From SCTD01 sp963781675 (GTDB taxonomy: Bacteria > Actinomycetota > Actinomycetes > Mycobacteriales > SCTD01), in assembly GCA_963781675.1 (NCBI GenBank), contig CAWAGF010000005.1, positions 372,001 through 436,000 on the forward strand: a DNA stretch of 64,000 bases, written 5' to 3'. The translations under genes were made by a program, and so were the position numbers. The notes under the pieces are model-generated. The model was not told the origin of the DNA and did no database searches. It was given only the letters and a program-made list of their open reading frames with translations. Every line of letters starts with the position of its first letter. Within the stretch, counting starts at the first letter, position 1. Positions 1 through 7,729 of this stretch are shown here, piece after piece.

Positions 1-338
1 CGGACTGCCGGCGCGTGAGCGAGGTCACCTCGTGCTCGAGGTCCTGCAGCTGCTTGGCGATGGTGATGGAGCCCGGACGCCAGCCGCCCCTCGTCGCGCT
101 CGCGCCGGGTGCGGACCTGCTCGATCTCCTTCTCGAACTTCGCCTGCTCGCGGGCGAGGTCCGACACCTCCGTCTCGGCGCGGACGATGCCGTCGCGCAG
201 CGCCTCGACCAGCCCGTCGAGCCGCTCCATCTCGGCGAGCTCGGGCAGCGTCCGGCGCTTGTGCTGCAGCCGCGCCAGGCTGCTGTCGAGCGCCTGCAGG
301 TCGAGCAGGCGGAGCTGGACGAACGGGTCGGCCTTCAC
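1..338 (-). CDS. C4-type zinc-ribbon / coiled-coil protein (partial, N-terminus only)
   Basis: The visible part starts KADPFVQLRLLDLQALD and continues as a charged heptad-rich coiled coil of about 100 residues. This matches the N-terminal half of the actinobacterial zinc-ribbon family (Rv2229c-like), which follows nif3 in many genomes. The GTG start at 338 overlaps the Nif3 stop (GTGA), so the two are probably translationally coupled. The C-terminal C4 zinc ribbon lies beyond the left edge and is not seen. The frame breaks once near 60-80; one extra base there would restore a GSITIAKQLQDLEHEV stretch. Function is not known from sequence; binding to nucleic acid is only the family suggestion. 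Confidence 0.72.
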   Translation of the reverse strand, partial: MKADPFVQLRLLDLQALDSSLARLQHKRRTLPELAEMERLDGLVEALRDGIVRAETEVSDLAREQAKFEKEIEQVRTRRERDEGRLASGLHHHRQAAAGPRARGDLAHAPAV

Positions 339-1461
339 GCGACGGGGCTCCTTGCGCAGTGCGTCCAGGGGTCGGTGACCAGACGTCGACACGACCGCCT
401 CCACCGTAGTGGCGGCCTGCAGCCGCCGAGCGGCGTCGGTCAGCCACGGCCACTCCGTCGCCCAGTGCGCGGCGTCGAGCAGCGCGAGCCCGGCCGGCGC
501 CTCGCTGGCCGGGTGGTGCCGCAGGTCGGCCGTCAGGAACGCCTGCGCTCCTGACGCGCGCCGCCTCGCCCATCAGCGCGTCGCCGGAGCCGCCGCAGAC
601 GGCCAGCCGGGACACCACCGCGTCGGGGTCGCCGGCGGCCCGCACCCCCCAGGCGGTCGCGGGAAGCACCGCTGCCGCCCGCTCGGTCAGCGCGCGCAGC
701 GGCATCGGCTCGGGCAGCTCCCCCACCCGGCCGAGCCCCGTGGCGCCGGGCACCGTGGCGAGCTCGAGCAGGTCGTACGCCGGCTCCTCGTACGGGTGCG
801 CCTCGTGCACCGCGCGCAGCACGGCACCGCGCCGGGACCGCGGCAGGACGACCTCGAGGCGGGTCTCCTCGACCCGCTCGACCTCGCCCGTGCGGCCGAC
901 CGCGGGCGAGGCCCCCTGCCCCGGGCGGAACGTGCCGGTGCCGGTGGTGCTCCAGGCGCAGCGGTCGTACGCCCCGACCTGACCCGCGCCCGCCGCGGCC
1001 AGCGCGTCGAGGAGGCGGTCCGCGTCGGCGACAGGGACGTACGCGACGAGCTTGTCCCGAGCCTCGCCCGCCGAGGGCGACAGGGGGAGAAGGTCGCGCA
1101 GGGAGAACAGCTCGGCCAGCGCGTCGGACACGCCGGGGTCGGCGACGTCGGCGTTGGTGTGCGCGACGTGCAGGGCAGCGCCGGCAGCGAGCAGCCGGTG
1201 CACGACGCGGCCCTTCGGCGTCGTGGCCGCCACCGACGTGGTGCCGCGCAGGAAGAGCGGGTGGTGCGTGAGCAGCAGGTCGTAGCCGCCCGCGACCACC
1301 TCGTCGACGACCGCCTCGACCGGGTCGACCGCGAGCAGCACCCGCCGCACCGGCGCCGCCGGGTCGCCGCAGACCAGGCCCACGGCGTCCCAGGACTCGG
1401 CGGTCGCGGCCGGGTAGAGCCCCTCGAGCACGTCGAGGACGTCGGACAGGCGGGTCGTCAC
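335..1461 (-). CDS. Nif3-like dinuclear metal centre protein
   Basis: The N-terminus has the Nif3/YbgI features: ESWDAVGLVCGD, then LLLTHHPLFLRG with metal-binding histidines, then HVAHTNADVADPGV. A YqfO-type inserted domain follows, ending in the AHPYEEPAYDL motif. The C-terminal metal motif (ADLRHHPASEAP) and the family ending TDPWT are present but in other frames. Single extra bases near 560 and near 372-400 break the frame. When corrected the protein is about 374 residues, normal for the long actinobacterial form. ATG 1461 begins MTTRLSDVLDVLEGLYP. The molecular role of this family is unsettled (a metal-dependent hydrolase has been proposed). It is coupled to the downstream zinc-ribbon gene. 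Confidence 0.86.
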
Positions 1462-1479
1462 GCGCCGACCCTAGAGCGG

Positions 1480-1764
1480 CTACGACAGCGCGAGGTCGCT
1501 GCCCTCGGCCACCCGCGCGGCCACCTTGTCGAGCACCTCGTCGGGCGTCATCCGGAACGCTCCGGCGGCGATGTCCAGCAGGACGGCGCCGAGCGCGACG
1601 AGCGAGAGCGTCGTCCCCTCGGGGTCCTGGCGGGCCGCCTCCATGAGGCTGCTGTGGGCGCCGGGCTCGCTGCGGACGTAGCTCTGGACCGCGCGCACGG
1701 TGCCGGCGAAGCGCGCCAGGTCGGGGCGGGGGGTCATCTCCACCCGTCGACGGTAGGTGGTCAT
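1480..1764 (-). CDS. small conserved-looking hypothetical protein
   Basis: A 94-residue product starting MTTYRRRVEMTPRPD; a start at 1737 (MTPRPDLARF) would give 85 residues and cannot be excluded. It looks mostly alpha-helical, with a hydrophobic stretch (TTLSLVALGAVLLDIAAG) in the middle and an acidic C-terminus. No domain is recognised. The gene lies 18 bp upstream of nif3 on the same strand, so it may share its transcript. The longer reading frame that starts at 1986 is unlikely, because its first 70 residues are an arginine/proline-rich run typical of non-coding frames. Confidence 0.5.
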   Translation of the reverse strand: MTTYRRRVEMTPRPDLARFAGTVRAVQSYVRSEPGAHSSLMEAARQDPEGTTLSLVALGAVLLDIAAGAFRMTPDEVLDKVAARVAEGSDLALS

Positions 1765-1898
1765 CAGCGGTCCGGCAGCCGCTTCGACCCGTCCCGATGG
1801 GCGAGTCGTCCGGTTCCTCCCGGAATGTCCATGACAGGACCGTGACGACCGGCGCAACCGGCTGCGGGCTACCCGTCCCGTTGCGCAGCATCGGCGCC

Positions 1899-2630
1899 GT
1901 GCGAAGCCGGACGTACCTCCGCCTGGCGGCGCTCGTCGGCGTGCTGGTGCTCGCGGTGGCCGGAGTGCCGGCGAGCGCCGGACCACCGCCGACCGGCCCG
2001 GCCCGGGTGTCGGCGTACTTCTTCGGCGACAGCCTCATGGCCGGCACCGGCGCGAGCCCCCGCCGGCCGGTCATGGCGCGCGTCGCCGCGTCGCTCCTGG
2101 GCTGGGACGTCGAGGTCGACGCGTGGGGCGGCACCGGCTACACCACGACCGGCAGCTCCCCCGGCTACCTCGACCGGCTGCAGCGGCCGGGCGCGCTGTC
2201 CGGCGACTACGACGTGGTGCTGCTCGAGGGCGGCACCAACGACGCCCGCGTCCGCTCCACGCCCGAGCAGGTGCGCAGCGCTGTACGCCGGGTCGTCGCG
2301 CACGTCCGCGGGCGCCAGCCGCGCGCGCAGGTCGTGCTGATGGGGGCGTACGACCCGCCGCCGCCCGGGCGCGTCGACCCGCACCGCACCACGGTCGACC
2401 GGGCCATCGCGGAGGTGGCCGGCGAGCTGGGGCTGCCGTTCTTCAGCCCGCTGTCCGGCGGCTGGACGAAGGGTCAGCCGCCGGCCTTCCTGCACCCGGA
2501 CGAGCTCCACCCGACGACGCGCGGCTACGGCGTGATGGGCGCGCGGCTGGCCGCGTCCTTGGACGAGGCGCTGGAGGAGGCGCTGGGCCGCAGCTCCCAG
2601 CAGCCCCAGAGCGCGAGCAGCGCGCCGTAG
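1899..2630 (+). CDS. secreted SGNH/GDSL-family hydrolase
   Basis: After a positively charged start (VRSRTYLRL) comes a hydrophobic stretch ending VPASAG, a good Sec signal peptide with cleavage near residue 28. The SGNH blocks follow in order: FFGDSLMAG (Ser nucleophile, block I), the glycine of GGTGY (II), EGGTND (Asn, III), and HPDELHPT (Asp/His, V). The product is therefore an extracytoplasmic serine esterase or lipase of unknown substrate. The start is chosen to place a basic n-region before the signal peptide; TTG 1881 is an alternative. The 3' end overlaps the convergent membrane-protein gene by about 106 bp. Confidence 0.8.
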   Translation: MRSRTYLRLAALVGVLVLAVAGVPASAGPPPTGPARVSAYFFGDSLMAGTGASPRRPVMARVAASLLGWDVEVDAWGGTGYTTTGSSPGYLDRLQRPGALSGDYDVVLLEGGTNDARVRSTPEQVRSAVRRVVAHVRGRQPRAQVVLMGAYDPPPPGRVDPHRTTVDRAIAEVAGELGLPFFSPLSGGWTKGQPPAFLHPDELHPTTRGYGVMGARLAASLDEALEEALGRSSQQPQSASSAP

Positions 2631-3034
2631 ACGAGCGGCGCGTGGAAGACCTCTGTCGGGCCGCGCTCGGACAGCAGGAAGAACAGGCCGGACAGCAGCA
2701 CCGCCGCGGCGACCGACATCCCGCTGACGCGCGGGACGAGCATCGCGAGCACGGCGCCGGCCCCGACGCAGGTGAGCACCACCGGGGAGAACAGCTCCCC
2801 GCCGAGCGGCCCGCCGACGGTCAGGCCCACGCCGGTGCCGAAGCCGGTGACCACGAGCGCCGGCCCCCACAGCTCGCCGTCGAGGCCGCCCGCGGCGGCC
2901 GCCAGCAGGTAGGCGAGCCCGGTGACCAGCGGCAGCCAGAGGAAGTCCAGCGGCCGGTCGTCCCCGACGAGCAGGACGACGGCGACGGCGCCGAGCAGCA
3001 GGACGGCACCGCGCCGCCGCCTGCTCGTCAGCAC
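2525..3034 (-). CDS. small integral membrane protein, unknown function
   Basis: A 169-residue product starting MLTSRRRRGAVLLLG. Five hydrophobic segments are visible (roughly residues 8-23, 28-48, 57-75, 82-100 and 105-121), plus a further one at 133-147. The positive-inside N-terminus (RRRR) fits a multi-pass inner-membrane protein. No family is recognised. The C-terminal tail (SASSSASSKDAAS) is read from DNA that also encodes the end of the SGNH hydrolase on the other strand, so the last 35 residues may not be conserved. Confidence 0.6.
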   Translation of the reverse strand: MLTSRRRRGAVLLLGAVAVVLLVGDDRPLDFLWLPLVTGLAYLLAAAAGGLDGELWGPALVVTGFGTGVGLTVGGPLGGELFSPVVLTCVGAGAVLAMLVPRVSGMSVAAAVLLSGLFFLLSERGPTEVFHAPLVYGALLALWGCWELRPSASSSASSKDAASRAPITP

Positions 3035-3041
3035 GCTGCGC

Positions 3042-3554
3042 TCACGAGTTGACGACCTTCTTGCCGGTGAAGCTGAAGGACTCCTGCTCGCCCTGGAAGA
3101 CCTCGACGTCGTCGCTGTCGTCGTCCTGGCCGTTGGTGATGGGCATGTCGCCCGCGGAGTAGAGGCCGTTCCCGTCGGTGTCGGCGAACAGCCGGGCCAG
3201 CAGCTGGAGCTCCTCGGTCGGCTCCTCCGCCAGCGAGATCTGCACGTCCGCGGCCGCCGTGCCGGGCGGGACGATGCCGGTGCCGAGCTCGTTGCGACCC
3301 TCGTCGCCGTAGACCACCACGAAGCCGCCCTTGGTCGCCGCGGCCTTCGCGAGCACGGTCGGGCCCTCGCTCTTCTGGTCCGCGACCTGCAGGACGGCGG
3401 CCGGGTCCTCGACCGGGACGATCGTCGGCTGCTGGTCGCCGACGGGGCTGCCGCCGCCCGCGTCGGGGGCGGGGGGCGTCTCCGCGGTGCAGCCGGACGC
3501 GGCCAGCACGACCGCGATCGGGAGGACGGACAGGGCAGCAGTACGCGATCTCAT
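3042..3554 (-). CDS. lipoprotein with DUF7282-like domain
   Basis: The 170-residue product has a lipoprotein signal: MRSRTAALSVLPIAVV, then the lipobox LAASGC, so it should be lipidated and surface-attached. The mature part contains the pattern DQKSEGPTV - GGFVVVYG - GTGIVPPGTAADVQISL - FADTDGNGLYSAGDMPITNG. This resembles DUF7282, a beta-sandwich domain mostly described in haloarchaeal secreted proteins; the resemblance is by eye. The acidic DTDGNG stretch could bind calcium. The gene is transcribed away from the ZIP-like gene. Confidence 0.72.
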   Translation of the reverse strand: MRSRTAALSVLPIAVVLAASGCTAETPPAPDAGGGSPVGDQQPTIVPVEDPAAVLQVADQKSEGPTVLAKAAATKGGFVVVYGDEGRNELGTGIVPPGTAAADVQISLAEEPTEELQLLARLFADTDGNGLYSAGDMPITNGQDDDSDDVEVFQGEQESFSFTGKKVVNS

Positions 3555-3683
3555 GCCCTCCAGCCTGCCCGACGCAGCGCGCGGCACGCCGAGCGTGGGC
3601 AACCGCACGCCGCGCACCGGCTGCGGCAGCATGCCCTCGCGCACCCCTCGCGGGGGAGGCGCGACTGCAGGAGGCGGACGCTC

Positions 3684-4379
3684 ATGACCGGTGCGGTGAC
3701 CACGATCGGCTTCGCGGCCGGTGCCTCGCTGCCGCTGCTCGCCGGAGCCGCGACGGCCCTGGTCTGGGACGCCCCCAAGCGCCTGGTCGCGGTCGCGCTG
3801 GCCTTCGCGGCGGGTGCGCTCATCGCCGCCGTCGCCTACGACCTGTTCCAGCAGGCGGCCGACGACGGGGGGCTCAGGCGCGCCGGCATCGGCTTCGCCC
3901 TCGGCGCCGCGGTGTTCGTGGGCGCGGACGCCCTGCTGGACCGCTCCAGCGGCAGCAACCCGACCGGCCTGGCGCTGCTGGCCGGCGTGACCCTGGACGG
4001 CGTCCCGGAGAACACCGCGCTCGGCGTCTCGTTGAACGCCTCCGGCAGCGTCGCGCTGCTCGTCGCCGTCTTCGTGAGCAACTACCCGGAGGCCCTGGCC
4101 GGCGCGCGCAGCATGCTCGACGACGGGCGCTCCCGCCGCGCGGTCCTGGCGCTCTGGGCGGGCGCGACGGTGCTGCTCGCCGCGGCGGTCGTGCTGGGCC
4201 GCCACGCCTTCGCCAGCGCCTCCCCCGAGGCCCTGTCGCTGCCGCTGGCCTTCGCGGCCGGCGCGGTGCTCACCTCGGTCATCGACACCCTGGCGCCGGA
4301 GGCGTTCAAGGACGGCGGCCCGCTGGTGGCGATGGCCAGTGCCGCAGGGTTCTTCCTGGCGTTCCTGCTCAGCGCGTGA
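3684..4379 (+). CDS. ZIP-family-like metal transporter (variant metal site)
   Basis: The 231-residue product has about eight hydrophobic segments and a good ribosome site (GGAGG about 9 bp before ATG 3684). Two internal motifs align with ZIP transporter helices 4 and 5: TLDGVPENTALG and SNYPEALAG. Canonical ZIPs have HNxPEG at these places; here the histidines are Asp and Ser while the PE pair is kept. This fits a divergent bacterial ZIP group. Substrate and direction cannot be inferred, and loss of the metal-binding histidines may mean altered selectivity. Confidence 0.7.
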   Translation: MTGAVTTIGFAAGASLPLLAGAATALVWDAPKRLVAVALAFAAGALIAAVAYDLFQQAADDGGLRRAGIGFALGAAVFVGADALLDRSSGSNPTGLALLAGVTLDGVPENTALGVSLNASGSVALLVAVFVSNYPEALAGARSMLDDGRSRRAVLALWAGATVLLAAAVVLGRHAFASASPEALSLPLAFAAGAVLTSVIDTLAPEAFKDGGPLVAMASAAGFFLAFLLSA

Positions 4380-4391
4380 GCGTGCGGACGG

Positions 4392-4464
4392 TGGACCCAG
4401 ACAGACTCGAACTGCCGACCTTCGCCTTGTAAGGGCGCTGCTCTACCAACTGAGCCATGGGTCC
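4392..4464 (-). tRNA. tRNA-Val (anticodon UAC)
   Basis: A cloverleaf folds by hand on the minus strand. The acceptor GGACCCA pairs with TGGGTCC. The D arm is GCTC/GAGC. The anticodon stem CGCC/GGCG holds loop CTTACAA, giving anticodon TAC after T33. The T arm is GGCAG/CTGTC with loop TTCGAGT. The gene is 73 nt, with discriminator A and no encoded CCA. It lies just downstream of the peroxiredoxin gene on the same strand. Confidence 0.93.
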
Positions 4465-4477
4465 CGCACGCCCACGG

Positions 4478-4936
4478 TTAGAGCGTGGCCAGGACCTTGC
4501 GGTACTCCTCGACGTCCCGCGCGTCCGGGATCGCGTTGACCACCTTGTAGGCGACCTTGCCGGCCTTGTCGACGATGAACGTCCCGCGCAGCGCCAGCCC
4601 GGACTGCTCGTCGAAGACGCCGTACGACTGCGCGACGGCGCCGTGCGGCCAGAAGTCGGCCAGCAGCGGGAAGTCGTAGCCCTGCTCGGCCGCCCACTTG
4701 GCGTGCGTCGGGCCGCTGTCGCAGCTGATGGCCAGCGTCTGCACGTCGTCGCCGGCGAAGTCCTCGATGCCGTCGCGGATCTCGCACATCTCGCCCTGGC
4801 AGACGCCGGTGAAGGACAGCGGGTAGAAGACGACCACGACGTTCTTCCTGCCGCGGAAGTCCGACAGCCGGACGACCTGCCGCCCCTGGTCCTCGAGCGC
4901 GAAGTCCGGTGCCTCGTCGCCGATCTCGATGGTCAT
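4478..4936 (-). CDS. AhpE/Bcp-type peroxiredoxin
   Basis: The 152-residue protein starts MTIEIGDEAPDFALEDQ, with a thioredoxin-fold core and the peroxidatic motif PLSFTGVCQGEMCEIRD (Cys near residue 45, a second Cys four residues on). Together with FFR-like FRGRKNVVVVFYP this fits the AhpE group of 1-Cys peroxiredoxins (Rv2238c-like), which reduce peroxides and peroxynitrite and are recycled by mycothiol or mycoredoxin in actinobacteria. ATG 4936 is preceded by a plausible AGGAGTGCCCC ribosome site. It sits with DUF3052 and aceE as in Mycobacterium (Rv2238c-Rv2239c-aceE). Confidence 0.9.
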   Translation of the reverse strand: MTIEIGDEAPDFALEDQGRQVVRLSDFRGRKNVVVVFYPLSFTGVCQGEMCEIRDGIEDFAGDDVQTLAISCDSGPTHAKWAAEQGYDFPLLADFWPHGAVAQSYGVFDEQSGLALRGTFIVDKAGKVAYKVVNAIPDARDVEEYRKVLATL

Positions 4937-4972
4937 GGGGCACTCCTTCGCGGGTCAGGGCAGGATGACCGG

Positions 4973-5894
4973 ATGGTAGGTCCCGTGCCCGCGACCGGCC
5001 GCTCGGGGCTGTCCGCCACCGCGCCGGACGAGCTCGGCCGGCAGGTCCTGGCCGCCTGGGACGACTTCCTCGAGGTGGCCGGCTCGGCCGACCTGTCCCG
5101 GCCGTCGCGGCTGCCGGGCTGGAGCGGCCGCGACACCTGCATCCACCTCGGCTCGTGGGAGGACAGCCGGGTGCTCGACGGCGCTGCTGGCGTCGGCGCG
5201 CAACGGCGAGGTCGGCGACGCGCTGCACCCCGACGCGCAGAACGCTGCGCTGGTGCAGGCGCACCGGGACGCCTCCGACGCCGACGTGCTCGACGCCCTG
5301 CAGCAGGCCCGCGACCGCATCGCCCGCTTCTTCGCCGAGGAGGCCGCGCAGGACGGCCGGCTGCTGTCCCGCTCCACCGTCGGCCCCCTGCCGGTGCTGT
5401 CGCTGGTGCACGCCGGCACCTACGAGCTGGCGGTGCACGCGCTGGACCTCGCGCCGTGCGGCGCCCGGCCGCCGTCGGCCCAGCTGCTGGAGCGGGGGCT
5501 CGCCTCGCTGATCGACGTGACCGGCGCGCTGTCGGCCCGCGCGGGGGTGGACATCGCGCTGACGGCCCTGACCCCGGACGGCGGCTGGCGCTTCACCAGC
5601 GGCGCAGGCGACTGGACGACCGAGCCGGTCCCGGCCGGGCCGTTCGAGGGCGTCGGCGTGCGCGGGTCCGCCGTCGACCTGCTCGACGCCTCCGCGGGCC
5701 GCGCCGGCCTGCCCCAGCTGCTGCTCGCCCGCCGGCTGCACGTGCAGCAGCTCCCGCAGTGGATGCGCCTGGCGCCGCTGCTCGACGACGTGCCCGGCCT
5801 CCCCGGAGGCGCCGCGCTCAAGGCCGGCGTCGGCGGGCTGGGCTCGGTGGTGGGCGGCGTCGGGAAGGTGCTCAGCCGCTTCCGGCGGGCCTGA
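4973..5894 (+). CDS. maleylpyruvate-isomerase/DinB-fold protein (mycothiol-dependent type)
   Basis: The N-terminal part reads LGRQVLAAWDDFLEVAG ... RPSRLPGWSGRDTCIHLGSW. The LPGW-x-x-x-D-x-x-x-HL pattern is typical of the mycothiol-dependent maleylpyruvate isomerase N-terminal (DinB-fold) domain. The middle keeps a second metal-site histidine (LVHAGTYELAVHALDL), and the C-terminal half is a small alpha/beta domain. The frame breaks near 5182, where deleting one C (GGCGCTG to GGGCTG) rejoins it; the corrected length is about 306 residues. The real substrate is unknown. The 3' end overlaps the convergent methyltransferase gene by 23 bp. Confidence 0.78.
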
Positions 5895-7020
5895 CCACCA
5901 TCGCGACCTGCCGTCCGGCGGACCGGGTGAGCACGACCGTCACCTCCCGGGTGCCGGTCAGCCTCAGCTGCCTGCGCAGCACCTCCGGCTCCACCGCCGT
6001 GCCCCGCTTCTTCACCACCAGCGGCCCGGCGTCGTGGGCGCGCAGCCGCTCGCGCAGCGCCTTGAGGCCGAACGGCATCGACTCGAGCACCTCGAACCAC
6101 TTCCCGTACGGCGTCGGCGTCCTCGTCAGCGAGCTGACGTAGGCGATCGTCTCGTCGAGCAGCCACCCGTCGACCTGCGCCGCGAGCTGCGCGACGAGGT
6201 GGGACCGCACGACGGCGCCGTCCGGCTCGAGGAGCCACGGCCCGGGCGGGCGCACCTCGGGAGCAGGCACCGGGTCGTCGACCAGCACGTGCGGACCGGG
6301 CAGCAGGGTCGCGGTCCGGCGGTGGCCGGTCCGCACCGCGCCGCCGAGCAGCACCGCCTCCTTGACCTCGCCCCGCAGCGAGACGACCTCCACCTCGAGG
6401 TCCGCCGGCAGCGCGTCGTGGTCGACGCCGGGGGCGACCTTCACGACGAGCGAGCGGACGCGCTCGCGCCACGACAGGACCAGGTCCAGCGGCGGCGCGT
6501 AGGCGCGCGGGTCGAACACGCGCCGCCCGCCGGCCCGTCGCGCCGGGTCCACGACGACGTCCGCGCCCCGCGGCAGGCGCAGCGCGGTGGCGTCGGCCCG
6601 CACCAGCGCGACATCACGGCCCAGCACCTCGGCGTTGGCCTGCGCGAGCAGCAGCCGCGCCTCGTCGAGGTCGACGCCGACCGAGCCGTCCGGCAGCGCC
6701 AGCAGGTCACCGCCGACCGAGCAGCACAGGTCGAGGACCGGCCCGTCGAACAGCCGCGCCCGGTGCGTCGCCAGGTCGTACGACGATGCCTGCTCGAGGG
6801 CCGGTCCGGTCCACCAGAGCTGGTCGCCGCGGGGGTGCTTGGCGCGGGCGCGGACCCGCAGCAGCGCCTGGTCCAGAGCGAGCGGACCGAGCTCGCCGAG
6901 GTGCCGCACGGCGGACGCGGTGCGGACCCTCGCCGCGGGCGCGAGGTCGAGCTGCGCGGCGACCTCGACGGCCTCGCGGCCTGCGGGCGACAGGAGCGCG
7001 CGCGCCTGCTCGGGGGTCAG
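5872..7020 (-). CDS. class I SAM-dependent methyltransferase with THUMP-like C-terminal domain
   Basis: The middle holds methyltransferase motifs: VLDLCCSVGGDLLAL (SAM-binding motif I), VGVDLDEARLLLAQANA, VALVRADAT, and DVVVDPARR (motif IV region). The C-terminus (TPYGKWFEVLESMPFGLKALRE ... LVVKKRGTAVEPE) matches the THUMP-like domain of actinobacterial RNA-modification-type methyltransferases. The start is unclear. The sequence LTPEQARALLSP begins directly at the DUF3052 stop, with only a CTG there; the nearest in-frame standard start is GTG 7074, giving about 400 residues. A tight overlap with DUF3052 implies one operon. Confidence 0.78.
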   Translation of the reverse strand: MTPEQARALLSPAGREAVEVAAQLDLAPAARVRTASAVRHLGELGPLALDQALLRVRARAKHPRGDQLWWTGPALEQASSYDLATHRARLFDGPVLDLCCSVGGDLLALPDGSVGVDLDEARLLLAQANAEVLGRDVALVRADATALRLPRGADVVVDPARRAGGRRVFDPRAYAPPLDLVLSWRERVRSLVVKVAPGVDHDALPADLEVEVVSLRGEVKEAVLLGGAVRTGHRRTATLLPGPHVLVDDPVPAPEVRPPGPWLLEPDGAVVRSHLVAQLAAQVDGWLLDETIAYVSSLTRTPTPYGKWFEVLESMPFGLKALRERLRAHDAGPLVVKKRGTAVEPEVLRRQLRLTGTREVTVVLTRSAGRQVAMVVRPAGSG

Positions 7021-7478
7021 TGGCGGGTCTTGCCCTTGCTCGCCTTGGGCGAGACGAGGCGGGTGCCGGACCACTCGGGCGCAGCGCTCGTGCTGCGGGT
7101 GCTGGACAGGCCGGCGGTCGGGGCCGCCTCGTCGATGTCGCTCGGCTCGACGTGGCCCGCCCGCCCGGCCTTGGGGGTCAGCAGCCACACGACGCCGTTG
7201 TCGGCGAGGTTGGTCAGGCTGTCGACGAGGGCGTCCACCAGGTCGCCGTCGTCCTCGCGCCACCAGAGCAGCACCACGTCGACGACGTCGTCGGAGTCGT
7301 CGGTGAGCACCAGCTCCGTCCCGGCCCGGGCAGCCACGTCGTCGAGCAGGGACTGGTCGACCGCGACGTCGCTGTCGGCGCCGGGGTCGACTCCCACCAC
7401 CTGCACGACCATGCCGGGCTCGATCCCGAGCTTCTCGGCCAGGCCACGCTGAGCCGCGTGGTCCGCGGACGTGCTCAC
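7017..7478 (-). CDS. DUF3052 family protein
   Basis: The 153-residue product (GTG start at 7478, ribosome site GGAAGGGG) reads GLAEKLGIEPGMVVQVVGVD ... LLWWREDDGDLVDALVDSLTNLADNGVVWLLTPKAG. This is the DUF3052 family found near aceE in actinobacteria (Rv2239c-like). A low-complexity Ser/Thr tail follows after about residue 125. Function is unknown. Here, unlike in Mycobacterium, a 4-kb FIST/c-di-GMP block and yjbQ separate it from aceE. It overlaps the start of the downstream methyltransferase. Confidence 0.85.
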   Translation of the reverse strand: MSTSADHAAQRGLAEKLGIEPGMVVQVVGVDPGADSDVAVDQSLLDDVAARAGTELVLTDDSDDVVDVVLLWWREDDGDLVDALVDSLTNLADNGVVWLLTPKAGRAGHVEPSDIDEAAPTAGLSSTRSTSAAPEWSGTRLVSPKASKGKTRH

Positions 7479-7729
7479 GGGTGCCCCTTCCGGTGTCGCC
7501 CCGGCGGGGCGCTCGGCAGCAGTTCACCGGACCGGACCCGGCTGCGCAAGTGCCTCCTGCGCCGGACGCCGCGACCACTGGCCCGTTCGGAGCAGTGGCG
7601 GCCACCTGTTGTGACCATCTTGGCCGTCAGGTGTTCGGGTCGACGCACCTCCTGCCGACGAGATCCCCACGCCGGGGTGCAGGCTCCGGCTCCGGGGCGC
7701 GCGAGCCCTGGCGAGGGCGGGGGTCGTCG

